From: Clavelina lepadiformis
Taxonomy: Eukaryota; Chordata; Ascidiacea; Aplousobranchia; Clavelinidae
Assembly (NCBI RefSeq): GCF_947623445.1
Contig: NC_135244.1
Coordinates: 4,464,001 to 4,528,000, forward strand
Length of the DNA: 64,000 bases
Direction of reading: 5' to 3'
Numbering within the stretch: position 1 is the stretch's first letter; every line of letters starts with the position of its first letter. The notes below the pieces were generated by a model that made no database searches, was not told the DNA's origin, and was given only the letters and a program-made list of their open reading frames with translations. Of this stretch, positions 11,501-24,095 are shown piece after piece. A program made the position numbers and the translations under genes.

Positions 11501-13786
11501 TATTGGTATTAATCATATTCTAGAAAGGATGGTTTGTACATGTTGCATTTACGTATTTATCCATGTGTATTGTGAAATTTGATTTTATTTAAGGTGTTTC
11601 AGCTTCAGGAAAAGATTGATGAAATGGAAGACAGGCGAATTACAGAGAAAGAATTTCGCGAAAAAGTAATATCGCAACAGATTGTTACCATATTTTCAAC
11701 CTTGTTATAATCGACACGTTTTTACTAGGATTTTGGTAATAAAATGTTGCTTTTGAGAGCAACAGAAACTAAAATAGCTTTTTCACAATAACCATAGGTC
11801 AAACAGCAAATTGAAGCTCACGGTGTCGAAATGGAAATCCTTCGAGCCGAACTGAAGGAAATAAAATCAAAAAATGAAGATTTGGAAAAAGATAAAATGA
11901 AACTTGAGCAAGGTGGGTCCATGTTCTTTTATTTAGCCATTTAGTCATTGCCACTTTACTGTTATCAGCTACTGTTAATTTTTTAACTGAATATTGCTCG
12001 CAGCAATGTACAGTTACATACATGCATGACTTTTCATTTTTACTTTGTGGGTTGTGATAGATATTGTTGGAAGTCCAGTTAATAAATAATGTTACTTAAG
12101 GTATTAAATCCAGTTACTCAATAAAGATTTAAGCAAATATGCACAAATCCAACCATATCTAATTTTTGTGCTTTACACACCACTATGGTGACCCGAGTAG
12201 AATTGTGAGTTGTAAAACTTTGCACAATTGTTTTTGCAGAAAAGAAGTCACTGGGAGACGAGTGTGGTTCACTCAAGGATGAAGTGGCCAAGCTTGGTTC
12301 AAAGTTGTTCGCTTTGGAACAGCAACTTAAAAAGAATAACTTTGAAAGTGACAAGGCTGGCAAACTAGAACTAGAGGTCTGTTGTTTCTCTAAAGTAATT
12401 TCTGTTTTTTATGTTTGAAAATTTCTATTTTGGTTCAAAACTTGAGTTGTTTGGAAGTTTTAGTTTTTGTAGTTATGTGTTTACTAAGATATTCAGTTTC
12501 ATGTATTTTAAATTCATACATATTACAGCTGGTGGTTTTAAATTGTAGTCTTTGAATTGTCACTTAACATTACGGTAACAGCTACATTTATGTCATCATA
12601 ATTACTCCACATTCAGCTAATTATTAATAACTGACACCCAGTGTTATTTTGGCTTTATTGTATGGTAAAGTTGACCGAGTTGCAAACACATTTGTTTGAG
12701 AGCCGAATCGCGAATGGTTTGCTTGAAGATGAACTGAAACAAGTGAAAGGAAATTCAAAAGCTCGAGCAATGGAGGCCAAGCTCCTTTCAGAGGCGTATG
12801 AAAGGGACCTTGAAGCTCTGAAGACCACGTCACTGTAAGGATCTGCTGTTGGATAATATTTTTATTGCATTTATCAGTTAACTTTTATCTCAGTTTGTTG
12901 CATTTTGCATTTATTAAACCGATGTTTCAGGTATTTCGTCCGTATGTTCTTACCATATTGTTACGTCACAGGCGGGACAAAACACTGCTTGAAGTTGTTA
13001 CGGCGAAGGCCGATCAGCTGGAATCGGAACTTCAGCGAAAGGACTTATTGCTTGCTGAACAGAAGAAATATTTGGAGAACGTCAAGTCATTAGCTCGGTC
13101 AGTGGATGTTATAAGACTTATTAAGTAGGCTTACTTTTATTGAGATTCCAAAAGAGATTTATAACGGGATCAGCTTGTACAACGGGGTTAGACTTGGTGG
13201 GTATTTAGAAGAAGACGAAGAAAACTCCAAATACAAAGATTCTGACGTCATACCGTAATTGGTAAATATTTTAGAGGCCAAATTCAAGCAATGGAGGCGA
13301 AATACTCGGCTCAGAAACACATCAGCCAAAGGTTGGAGATTCAAGTCCTCGAACTTTTTAACAAATTATCACTGATAGAAGGCGAAATGGCTGTCCGCGA
13401 AAGAACGCATCTATCATCGGGACCGAGATCTATACAGGTTTTGAATTAAAATAAACTTGGCATTTACTAAATACTAGTGGGGTTATTTTTATTTGTTATC
13501 CTCTTTTTACGTGAACTGTTTAACAAACACAGTGGCAGGATAAAGTAATCTTTTGTATGTCAATTTATTAGTAAATGTCAATAATTACAGAAAGCTGCAA
13601 CATACCACCATAACCATATTTGTATTATAATCACTTGCAAAATATGTTTTTTTTCAGCCTGTGTCAGCATTGCAGAGTCACGGGCAGCATCAGCACATTT
13701 TGGGTTCGAGCCCCCAACTTAGTCCCCCTATTCGGGATAGTCCCCTTGCGGACAGCGGTCTCTGGTCAAGACAAAACAATGGCTAG
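5560..13786 (+). CDS. TSC1: Hamartin (TSC1), complete, 23 coding exons
   Basis: Spliced coding exons: 5560-5802, 6274-6426, 6566-6710, 6839-6976, 7064-7190, 7441-7514, 7630-7746, 7885-8054, 8119-8210, 8963-9043, 9643-9715, 9887-10013, 10127-10158, 10340-10427, 10705-11005, 11280-11505, 11594-11665, 11798-11912, 12240-12376, 12671-12834, 12972-13097, 13275-13437, 13658-13786. They total 3093 nt (1030 aa, TAG stop), with all phases agreeing. Hamartin scaffolds the TSC1-TSC2-TBC1D7 complex that restrains Rheb and mTORC1 at lysosomes. Recognition rests on the N-terminal helical core (LVDYYIQSG, KAATRL-like KVATRLKALSLLGYI, LHLHAAVYALFLCLYGMYPC, KWRKLESQDI), the linker motif FIWSPSVAIGLSTPP, and the C-terminal coiled coil (exons 16-22) with LLLAEQKKYLENVKSLARGQ, the region that in the human protein binds TBC1D7. 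It is slightly shorter than human (1164 aa). The start is the first ATG before MANTSASL. The weakest calls are exon 10, whose linker sequence is poorly conserved, and the exon 7 donor (gtgcgt). Confidence 0.93.
8333..8750. mobile_element. Inverted-repeat element with internal ATTTGAGTGACA repeats, in TSC1 intron
   Basis: Outer ends are inverted: atcagctgagtgac at 8333 and gtcactcagctgat at 8750. Inside each arm, copies of tcatttgagtgaca (or its complement) recur, about four on the left and five on the right. The centre is unique. No matching target-site duplication was found. It lies between TSC1 exons 9 and 10 and looks like a foldback or MITE-type insertion with subterminal repeats. Confidence 0.75.
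9165..9475. mobile_element. Short hAT-like element in TSC1 intron
   Basis: The first 15 bases (ccgtggttcttaaac) match the reverse complement of the last 15 at 14 positions, and the cagtggttctt form is a common hAT terminus. The flanking 8-mers tattttaa and gtctaccg do not match, so the duplication has decayed or the ends are slightly misplaced. It lies between TSC1 exons 10 and 11. Confidence 0.6.
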
Positions 13787-14392
13787 TTCGGACTCGTTTG
13801 TTTGTGCCGATTGGTTTCTGAAAATGACGGTTAAGCTCCCCCATTGCTCTCAATTATGATGTCAATCGGCTGCAGTTACTTTTGTTTTTCTGTACGCTAC
13901 AAAAATATTATCAGGTGTTATTATTTTTTTATGTTGATGATTTCTGTTCTAGAAATCGAAATCATTTTTCTCCGATCATGCGCATCTAGTCGTTTTGGTT
14001 GTCGCAATTTGCTTCTTAAATGCTCTTCGTTCAAACTGGTTTGTTTTTAAGCTTTTGCTGGTAGCCGTATGTTTGTCAGTGTTGTTTTGAAATTACCGAA
14101 GTTATTCATTGCCTACGTCTCGCAATAATGTAATGAAATAATGAACATTGACTGCGGATGCTTTCTTATGCATCATTTTGTGCTTTCTGATGCAAGATAA
14201 AAAGGTCTTCAAGATCAAATAACTACACCATACCCAGGGTGTTAACTTCACGCTACTTAAACGATTTCTCCACGACATGGACATAAATGTGATATTTGTT
14301 AATCGTGGGTATCTTGTATTGGGATGTGATGGAAACAACAGACATTCTTGCTACAACCGAAAGTCCCCACAAATGTTGATGTTTGGTCAGCA
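13787..14392. other. Convergent intergenic gap, TSC1 and collagen/fibrinogen-like gene
   Basis: About 600 bases between the two stop codons, so both 3' UTRs must lie or overlap here. No further exon, repeat or obvious paired polyadenylation signals could be assigned. Confidence 0.6.
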
Positions 14393-16050
14393 TCACTCTC
14401 TTCGTCGCCCTGTGCATTCAAGAGCGCCCAAGGTATGAAAACCGTATTCCCCGCTGCCATCTGTGTCCCCAAATTGCAATTGCGTTACTGGAAGAGCGTC
14501 AGGATCTGTGATGTAGCCCTCGTCTGACGTTTCAGGCAGGTTGTTCTTGTCGCAGTTGCACAGTTGGTCTGATTCAACGCACGTACCTATGTCAAATATT
14601 TTAAAGGTTTAATGCTATGAGAACTGCACAGCGTTGGGAATGGTCCAGCTATATATTTTGACCACGTGTTAATACGCAATCATTTTTTGAAGATTGTGTT
14701 TCATAATTTGTGTCACTGCAGCAAACAGACAACAAAAGATCGTAAGTTTAACTCAACCAGTTTCGCCGCAAGCGCAGTAGTTATCCCGGCGTGATGCGGC
14801 ACCACCCCAATATTTCATCCGAGTTCCGTTTCGTGAAACCCAGGAGCCGTAGTCGGTCGCACTTCCATACAGAAGTACGCTTCCTCCACAACGGTACTAT
14901 ACAAATACAAACGTGATTTCAACCGTGTTGACGTTCTTATGCCGCGGTATATAGTTACAAAATTGGGTGCAAGATTTTAGTACACACCTTAATAAACTGG
15001 CGACAACTCTGGGAAACTTGTATCAAAGCTGCTATCTGCTTCAAGTCGACATTGTAACGAATTACACGTTTATAACACCGCGCACCTCGGCATTTGCTTG
15101 CTTCAATCTCAGCCATTGAGTCATGTTCAACAATGGTTTCTGTAATGAATATGTCAAGTAAACCTTTGAGTTTCTTTCTCACGATTTTGACAAAACCAGG
15201 AAATTGTATGTTAGTAGCAGACAAGTTAATGTTTCGTATTTCACTGATATCTGCAGTTTAATGCAAATGTAGACTAACATATGTCAAATAATACTTTAAA
15301 GAATTGTATATTTATGTACAAGTCTATACAAAGATTATCTTGAATTATTGTTAGCATCAGCAGCACGTTTCCTTATACGCGCAAGAGTCGACTTAAAAAA
15401 ATGTTCCCAGACAAAAAATCCGTTTCCGGTAAGCGTAGGATGACTGACTCACTTGTTCCATTCATGAAGTCACAATAAACGAAATAGGGGAACACTTGCT
15501 GAGGCTGAGGGGAAATCAAGTAAGTTCCCGAAACTTTAACCGTGTCGTCGACATGAGCACACGAGGGTGGTGCGTGCAGGACAGGTCCTATAATAACATA
15601 AGGGCTTTGTAGATTGATCGAAATGCAAGTAAAAGTAGGCTACTGTGGCTCATTTCTATCGTTAGTTTATCACTTGTTATGGATTGCAAGTCTTGTACGT
15701 CTCGTCCCAAACTTCTGAGGTGCGCTGAGATGTCATCTGCTGGTGCACCCTTTTGACCCTAAATATCTCCCCATGATAAAAACCTTATCAGATGCTACGT
15801 TTCAAACATATATTAAACCATGCACAAAGCTTGCCTTTTCCCCTTTAAACCCCCTTGCTCCCGATTTTCCAGGCCTGCCCTGTTTAACATGCTCTTGGTT
15901 TATTCTCGGATCCACGACAAACCCATCGGATGATCCATAATTGTAATTGTTAACTGTATAGCCGGGGCAGCCATCTTTCTCAGATTCTGAAGGTGTGCTT
16001 GCTGCCGAGGTTAAAACCAGAAAACAGAGGTTGATCACCAGCACCTTCAT
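14393..16050 (-). CDS. Secreted short-collagen, fibrinogen-like domain protein
   Basis: Six exons in minus order: 15835-16050, 15674-15758, 15453-15587, 15250-14988, 14896-14758, 14586-14393. They total 1032 nt (343 aa) and all phases agree. A signal peptide (MKVLVINLCFLVLTSAAS) is followed by a Cys-containing spacer and seven Gly-X-Y triplets (residues 58-78, GRPGKSGARGFKGEK then GQKGAP), a short helix, and a fibrinogen-like C-terminal region with SGTYLISP, FVYCDF, YWGGAASRRDNYCACG, NCDKN and LPVTQLQFGDT. That last block resembles the fibrinogen-like module of contactin-associated proteins. The collagen-plus-fibrinogen layout recalls ficolins, but a lectin role is not shown. The first intron must use a GC donor (gcaagc), because the triplet register continues exactly across it. 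It is probably an extracellular, perhaps oligomeric, protein. The name of the orthologue is not known to me. Confidence 0.8.
15833..15834 (-). other. GC donor of a GC-AG intron
   Basis: After GEK the minus strand reads aaaag|gcaagc, and the next exon at 15758 continues with GQKGAP. No GT donor nearby preserves the frame, so this appears to be one of the minority GC-AG introns. Confidence 0.75.
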
Positions 16051-17111
16051 TATCTAGTTGTTACGCGATTTCCTAGAAAATAAAATTGTCGAGCTTTCAA
16101 CTGAATAGGAAAACTACGTGCCTCATCGTCTGTTGCTGGGTGTTTTTACATTATTTGAACCTACATATGGTAAACGGCTTTCAGCGAAATGTTCAGGCAT
16201 ATTGAAGCTATAATACAAACCAATCAAAAGTTTTTTTCAACCAAAGGAAGTACCATTTTTGTGGTATTCGAAAGCATTCAACTGCTAAATTCCCTGAACT
16301 AAGCTGTACTTGATTGTTTTTATAATACTTCAATTGGTACTTATTTCTCAACTTTTATGGTTGATTTCTTTCTTAAATAAGTTTATTAAACTATTAGCTT
16401 CAGCTAAACGTTTTTTAATCGAAGGAAGTAAAAGATATTAGCTGCTGTACAATTGCATTCTGTCTATGCCCAGTCATAATTTAAAGCATAGGTTATATGT
16501 ATACAATAATCACAACGCATACAAAAATAGTCTAGACAACAGTATAGGTTAGCTATCAAACACAGGACTTCTCGTCAAAAATCCTAGCCTAAGGCAACAA
16601 TGAAAATTTTTCAAGAGAATTTTTTCGGGAACATTCTTTATTCCCATAAAAATATTATTATCATTATTGAAACAAATGAATAATTCCATCAAAGTAATAA
16701 GTTGTCCTACAAGCTAAATCTTTTCCATGCTTAATTAAATACGCTGTTAGTCTTTTTTCAGAATTTTTGATTTTGCTTCCGCGCTAATTTTCTCTTATAT
16801 GAAATTAGTATTGGGTACTTCTGTTCATATCGAGTTCTAGCCAAGCTTAGCCCACACTAATGGAAAATGAATTGATTTTTTAAAAAAATAGTTTGTTCAC
16901 TTTCTGAAATAAAAAATCAAGAGATGGAGAAAACTTTAGCGCACAAAGTTCTTTGACTTCTATTTAATTTATTTCTTTGGTTTCTGGCAAAATATTTTCA
17001 CAGTAGCACACAGAATTAACCAGGAGCGTGCTTGCATGAATATGAAATTAACAGTAATGCAGCAACCGAATACATTGTCGTCAAAATAGATTTTTCACAA
17101 GAATAGCATAT
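16051..17111. other. Intergenic stretch without recognised features
   Basis: Lies between two minus-strand genes and must contain the 3' UTR of desaturase A. A tttatt at 16968-16973 could be its AATAAA signal on the minus strand. I see no exon or defined repeat. Confidence 0.5.
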
Positions 17112-20100
17112 TTAATCACTGAGGTATCCAGTTCGTTTCTTTCTTGCCAGGATTGTCTCCGGAGCAACCGTACGTAGATCATAAGCCAAACCCAGGTAGA
17201 ACATGCAGTCAATAAACGCTGTGGTTAAATTGAAGCGAAAACCAAACTCACTCGTGGCATAATCGTGTGGAAACACGTGATGGTAATTGTGAAAGCCTTC
17301 TCCTAGTAAACCATATAAAGAATAGAGCCAGTGAAAAATTTTCCTACACCAGATAAACCATAGGTATGGATATAATAGAACGAGATTTGGATAGTTGACA
17401 AAAATGTACGTAATTCTTACTACATTCAAAGTCTTACAAACAAATGCTTGGACATACCGGCGGAATGTTGGATACCGATCCCTTGGTTAAACAAACAAAA
17501 CGTGAACTTGGTTAGAAGCCGACACGTTATGTGAATTCTTTTTCAAGTAGTTGTTTTTGCAGCTAATGTTATCATAATCACTTTCAATAAATACCTTACT
17601 GGATAAAAATCACGAAACCGGTATCCAACTTCACGCCGGTCTTAAAAATCAATTATTTTAATACCCATCGCGCAGATGACTACCAGTAAATTTTCAGCTG
17701 GATTGATGGATTTGTCGTACGGTTTGTTTCCCCACATGTGGGCCACACTGTTCACACACCAAGTTACATTTAACCCAGCGCAGTATCGCAATAAACACGT
17801 TAGATAGGAAATCGACAAAGTTTCACCCCATAGCAAAGGCATAGCTGAAAAATAACATCAAATTATTTATAAGGTATAAGCCTACATCGTACGCCGGATA
17901 AGACACGGTTTATTACTAGTAGGGGTATCGGAAGCCCCGGGTCATATAACGGCGCTTTCTGAACATAGGCTAAGTAACTTAAAAAGGGGTTTCTATGTCT
18001 GTGTCATGCCTCTAATAAATAATAATAGGCTATTATTTATTCATACAACGTCACGAATCCGCACGCAAAACTAACAAACTATTATCCTTCTTTCACAAAA
18101 CCTTTGGCATTGCTTTTGGTAATTCTCAAGTTTAATATTCCATATTTTTAAAAATGGTATTTTCATAACACTGCCCTTTCCGCCCAGAGTTTTTCTAGCG
18201 CCTTTGTTTATCACTTACCTGCTGGCAGGACGAAACACATTAGAATAACAGATGGTATGTAGTATCTAAAAAGCAAAAAAAATTTATGCAACTTTTGGTA
18301 AAATCACGAATCTATTATAAAACTATAGATGTAAGCTTTGGTATCATTTTTTCGAAGTCACCTGTGTTGAAGCATCACGACTGGATCGTTGTACAGATCG
18401 TTTAGATCAAGACGCTTTCCTTTCTCTATGACGTCAGGATGTTTTCTGACCAGTAACCAACCAATATGACTGAAGAAAAACCCTCGTTTCGCGTTGTGTG
18501 GATCAGCATCTGTTTCACTGAACTTGTGATGCACGCGGTGATCACGTGCCCAGTCGAATATCGAGTTCTGCAAAAAAGTGGTTTTCAACGCAAAAGCGTT
18601 GTTGTTGTAACCGTGCTTACAGTAAGCCATCATAGCAGTTTCAGTGAAGTGTGAGGTTAGCGTTAAAACAAGAAGTTCCATAACTATGTGGGGGTCATGA
18701 GCTTGGGTCAACTTGGAAAAAATGAGTCAGGCATAGTTTAAAGGTAAAGCATAATATGTTATTATTATATGTGGTAGTTGTTGTTTGGTTCCCGCCAAAA
18801 TACTTTTACCTTTTCTGGCACCTCAAACTAGTTACGGGCTCGAATAAATGTGAAAGTAGCCTGAAAGAAAATTTGTCCGTAAATATGCCAAATTACATTT
18901 AAAAAAACAACAATAATAAATAATTAATTATATTTGAGAGTGAATACTTCACTGTAAGAACGTGACGCAGCCCACTGTTACAGGTAGGCGGTTTGGTTTG
19001 AAGAATGGGTACACAAAAATTTTATTTCAATTATTTGTGGTTTAATTGAAGTTAGATTTAAATTAGGTCTAAGTTACCACGTCATAAAATTAAAGTTGAA
19101 TTGAAACTGAGAAAAATAGCTTGGAACGTACGACTTTAGTTTGGCGAAATAGTGGCAGTCTAAAAACTTGTGATAAGGCAACTGTTTCCAATATGAACTG
19201 CAAATTTGCCACTTATGGTGACATGCAAAACAAAATTTGAGCGTAACAGTGTACATGACATCAACGTGCATGAGGCTATGCTAGGCTAGCCTATATGCGT
19301 CCAATCGTGAATATTACAAATCTTGAATAGAGACGATATAGCCTAAGCAGGAGGTGAACTGCCGAGTTTGAACGTAAAACCTTATTTTGAACAAGTTTTC
19401 CACTTCCAGGTGACAACGTGGGTGCACAAGATCAGAAGATCAACTTCAATCAATATAAATAAATCGAAATCATACGTCGTGAAATATTCGGATTTTCATA
19501 AGTTCACAGAAAATTGTTTGTTTTCTATTGCAGCATAAAGTGCAACGGTGGTTTAACGGATGTTTCCGTTGTGACGGTTACGTCACGAGTCATGGGTTGT
19601 TTTGTAAATGTTGAAATTCTATTTGGGGAGTTTTGCAATTCAGTTGTTGACGCCTTTGTGTATGATAATAAATAAAATGGGAACTTTTTCATTCAGTAAT
19701 GTGCATAGACAAAATTTAAGCAACTAACAGCATTGTCTCACCGTTTGAGAAATGAGAACTCATACCATAGAAGCAGAAACAAAACAAGTTATCAACTATT
19801 AATCGTCCTCGCTCATGTTGTAACAATAGCCGCCAGTGTACGCGGTCTTTATGGCGAATATGTTTGTTGTGTAATACTTCACACAAGTAATATCACAACG
19901 AATCTTTATTTGTCATACCATAAACAATCCTGACGCTTAAATCAGCATTTTATTTTACACACTTGGTGAAAAATTTCCTTTGATACAAAACTCTTTAAAG
20001 TAGTGGGCATACTGTACAATGTATGATTGCATGTAATTGGTTTTCCGTACCGCAAAAAAAACATCATTGGCAACGTCTTCGCAATGGCGAAGTAACATAT

Positions 20101-20647
20101 AACATTGAAATTGTCTGCTGGTCAGTTTATAACCTACCCAACAACCTAGTTTAAAGAAGTGGTCTACCTGCAATGCCATGGAATTGAGAACAGCGAGAAA
20201 TATCTTGAGCGGCAAGCGAGCTTTGTAAGATTTGTGAGACCAGAGCCGATGAGCACCTGCAGTGACACCCAGCGCAGCCATGACGTAATAAAAGAATTCT
20301 GAAGAAAAAGTGTTGTGTTGCGTAGCCATAAGAAAATAAATCTCAGAGGCCACACAAAATTGGAATTATTTTGCCTTCTTATATCAGCGCTCACATAATT
20401 TATCCACATACGAAAACATATGCCTATTTTAGCTATAACTTGCGGTGGATATTTGTAAGCGAAGGCTTACGTAACGGAGGATCAAGTCCTACTTCCTATT
20501 ACAAAATATCTTACCCCATACAATCGTTGCCAGATGTGCTTTGTGTAATTGAGTGACCGCATAAACGCTTACAGCATGAAGCAATGTCATTAATATAACA
20601 TTGCGCCACACAACATGGACGGGTCTTTTTTCTTCACTGTGTTTCAT
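17112..20647 (-). CDS. Acyl-CoA delta-9 desaturase, copy A
   Basis: Six exons in minus order: 20647-20515, 20298-20168, 18567-18362, 18265-18219, 17844-17665, 17302-17112, totalling 888 nt (295 aa), ATG to TAA, all phases consistent. It should introduce a delta-9 double bond into stearoyl/palmitoyl-CoA at the ER membrane, using cytochrome b5 and oxygen. The di-iron ligands are visible as three histidine boxes: HRLWSH (61-66), HRVHH (98-102) and HNYHH (237-241), plus NSVAH (His208). The protein lacks the long N-terminal extension of mammalian SCD (359 aa), starting directly at MKHSEEKRPVHVVWRN. Exon 1 is the most divergent of copies A-C (KAHLATIVW instead of KAHPGT.AW). Exons 2 and 6 are nearly identical to B and C while much of exon 5 differs, suggesting gene conversion. 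Confidence 0.93.
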
Positions 20648-21622
20648 CGGCTTTTTAGGATATTACTTGTGGTATTTTATCAGCAAATACAGCTTAAAAT
20701 TGGTAAACAGATCTCTATGGTTAGAACAAATCCAATCCGCTACCATCACCTACGTAAGCAAACAAAACCATTTGATTGGGAAGGCGGATAGCTTTCATTC
20801 AAAAACAATAACTTAAATAGGCTACTTTAAGGCGCTGTCCCAAACCATTGCTTAACATCTGTAATTGCAGTACTCTGTTTGCCGGCTTCTCCGAATAATT
20901 TGTCAAATTTAATCGTTCTCGGAAGGGCCTGGTGTCTATTTGGATATCACACGTTTATGACATGACATATTTGAAAACTTTATGACGTGTTTTGCCAATC
21001 AAACCAGGGAAGAATTGCGTAATAACAAGGAAGTGAACGACAAGGCTTTTCTTAGCCGACATGTTTTGTGACGACGAACTGTCAAGCACGGGAAGAAATT
21101 TCTACTAAAGATGCTCATCTCGCAATGGTTATTGTACCTGCTCGGACAAGTATATTCGTTAGTAATATACAGAGCAGTCCAGGATAGTGCAATCTTAAGT
21201 TAAACGTATTCACAGCCCATAGGTAATGCGTAACACGGCGTATTCAGTATCGTTGCAAACACTAAAAGTGGTCTGAAGTCAAACTTCACCTGCCAGCCTA
21301 TTCCATTTCACAATCCTGTACTGTGTTGTTTGGAAATGGACGCGGACCTCTTATTGCCATATCCTCAAAACTTACTTTCGTTATCATTTGGTGCAAATCG
21401 CTTTTGTAAGATAAGAAATTGGTGAATTTAACAGATGACAAGTATTATATACTACATTACTACAGCTTTTGTGTACCATAGGTTGGTGTGTTAACAAAAC
21501 TGCAGTCACTACAAAATGAAATAGAGAAATTAAGCTAAACTATAGCTAACCTATCCATTTAACTATTACTAACCACTACTCTAACCTTAGCCTACAACCA
21601 TTACGGACGGTATAGGCTATAC

Positions 21623-22014
21623 CAGAGGTGGGCAAATGTATTCAATGGAAGAGCCATTTGCAGAAAATACAAGTACCAGAGAGCCTCAAAATTCTTTCAA
21701 TACAAAAACGGGAAATAATGTATTAGCATTAGATGTCATCGTTTTCGTTTTGCAGTGTATTTAAGTAGACTAAACTGAGCTAAACCTTACTGTCTTAGCA
21801 ATGAAATTGCGTTGACTTGCTCTTAGCTAACTCTTCGGATTCTATGTCTAATGTTACGTCATAAACGAAATCCTGACCTAAATAAAGAAAAGAAAAAGAG
21901 AGAAATGTTCATAAACAGTACTCTTGGTAGCCTTTACAAATTTTTTGGAATTTTCGGATTCGACTAGAAGAGCCACAAAAAACATGCCGGCGAGCCGCAG
22001 TTTGCCCACCACTG
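21623..22014. mobile_element. hAT MITE with 8-bp duplication GGCTATAC
   Basis: A 392-bp element with inverted ends cagaggtgggcaaa and tttgcccaccactg, the latter preceded by a gagccgcag motif. It is flanked on both sides by the exact 8-mer ggctatac (21615-21622 and 22015-22022). There is no transposase, so it is non-autonomous. Confidence 0.9.
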
Positions 22015-22721
22015 GGCTATACTATAGCGTCTTGAATACTCTTTCTCCTAACTTAACTGCCACATCTTTAACAATGCAAAAGTGCTGGAAAAATTCACCT
22101 GATTTCAAAATCAGTTTTTGAACGTCACTGTCTAAAATTAAATTCTCTCCTTCGTAAAAAGGGAAAGAATTGCTTGCCCTATATTTTCTAATTTAAATGT
22201 TATATCAGTGTTAAATCATATAATTAACAATAAAGAACTTCCATTCCGGACTAGCTATTGCCTGTTAGTGCCACATCCAAAAAAATAACGGTTCGACTAA
22301 TAGTCACAGGTAATTTTCTAAACGAATAACAACAAGACATCTGCTAAGTGATGGTTACCGAGTAACTGTTAAGCTATGCTATTGCTTATGTTCCTGTCTG
22401 TAGGCTGAAAAACTCTCTCTTCAATTCTTGATTAAACCCCAAAAATTGGTAAATAAGTATCTGTTAACAGTCATAAATTGAATTGAAAGAGTTGATAACA
22501 GTTATTTAAAGCAACAATATGACGCAAATCTATTCGATCTGAAGAAATGAATTCCATTCTCGTTAAGACCACGTTACGTCGCGCATTGCCCTATTGTAAC
22601 CTTACGTATTGTTGACCGATAATAACCCCATGACTTAACGAGGTTAATCATCGGCTCCACTGCCACGTGCTTTAACGACTTGGATGAGTCAGATTGGTCA
22701 CAAACAACAGCAGGCAGTAGG

Positions 22722-23165
22722 CAGGGTTGCCATTTGGTATATTTTTTTCATGTCTGGTAGCTGAAATTTTCATTTGGTATATTGGTATATATTTGGGATA
22801 TTTTTGAGCATTTGGTAGGTGGAAATTATCATTTGGTATATTGGCATATTTTTGGTATATTCTTTGGTAACTGAAAGTAATAATTTGTTTCAAATCTATG
22901 TTAACCACTTGCATATGCTAAGTAGGACCGACGATTCAAAACTACACTTATATTTCATGTGTTTTTGTGGTAGTGGCAACACTGATTATAAACGCACAGT
23001 GTGAGCTACTGAGTTCTCACAGTTCTGTTCCAGACTATTGTCAAATGTCCATGATTATATCGGTTGCCGACTTGCGGTTGGTATTCCTCTGTTTGGTATA
23101 TATTTGGTATATATATAATTTTTTGATATTTGGTATATATTGCTCTGCAAAATCTGGCAACCCTG
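22722..23165. mobile_element. hAT MITE with 8-bp duplication GCAGTAGG
   Basis: A 444-bp element with inverted ends cagggttgcca and tggcaaccctg. The exact 8-mer gcagtagg flanks it at 22714-22721 and 23166-23173. Its interior is rich in ttggtatat repeats. No coding sequence was seen. Confidence 0.88.
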
Positions 23166-24095
23166 GCAGTAGGTAGCGTGCAAATATGAAGAACGTTAAC
23201 TTGTGAGCTTACATGGCTTTTGAATATTATTGTTCATTGCGCTGATTTTTACGGCATATAATGATGTCGCTTACGGCTTAACGACACCACTGAAAAAACA
23301 ACACATATCGCGTGCTTCACTTTGCAAGCGTTCTGGGCTTTTGGCTAATATTTGCTGATGGTACTAATGTGAAAAAGTATTTTGTCACAAACATGTTGTT
23401 GCCTAGTATTTCATTTCGAATCACCGCTCAGTAGTCTTATTTACTGGTTTGGACACAGGACAAACAAGAAATCAACCAAACAGTTTGCATGACTCTTATG
23501 AAAATTGAAAACACAGTTTAGGCTTGGTGGCGGATAGTTACCACACAGAATTGGTATGCCTTTGTAGTAACACCACAATTTCTTACGTTTGGAACCCATT
23601 ATTACTGTAAATGTTTTTATGTACAGCAGCTCTTGATTTACTAGGCCATTAAATATCATCAAATCAACAAAATTTGGGTAAATAAAACTAAAATTTTAGC
23701 CATTTACAGAACTCGGGAAATGAGAAGGATCAAGCTCATTTTAAAGTTGTTTGTTTATCAAAACCTGGTGCTTTAAGTGTTATTCTTGTGAATGGCAAAC
23801 TATCTTTTAGAAACAGGCGAATTGTCTTTTCAAGATGCGCATCTGCACCACTAGGGTTGCACATTTATCCAGAGATTGCTTCTGATGAGCTGAAAACTAT
23901 GTTAAGTATAATCACTGATGATAGAGCAGGTTTGAACGTCATCAGTCTTTATTGTACGGTCACTCTCAAAAAGACATCACCAAATTATTATTACTAAACA
24001 ATGCTAAGCTAGTCCCATTTACGAAATTATTTAACAAGAAAATTGAATGGCATGTAAGTCATTTTGATCACAAAATATCCTTCACGAGAATATAA

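Larger units (their letters stand above)
20648..24095. other. Spacer between desaturases A and B
   Basis: About 3.4 kb holding two hAT elements with intact target-site duplications (21623-22014 and 22722-23165). The remaining sequence has short open frames only; none has splice signals or recognisable similarity. Confidence 0.6.

Noticed and set aside
18358-18711. Open frame extended upstream of desaturase A exon 3
   Set aside because: A clear acceptor at 18568 and exact agreement with copies B-D place the exon start at 18567; the extension is intron.
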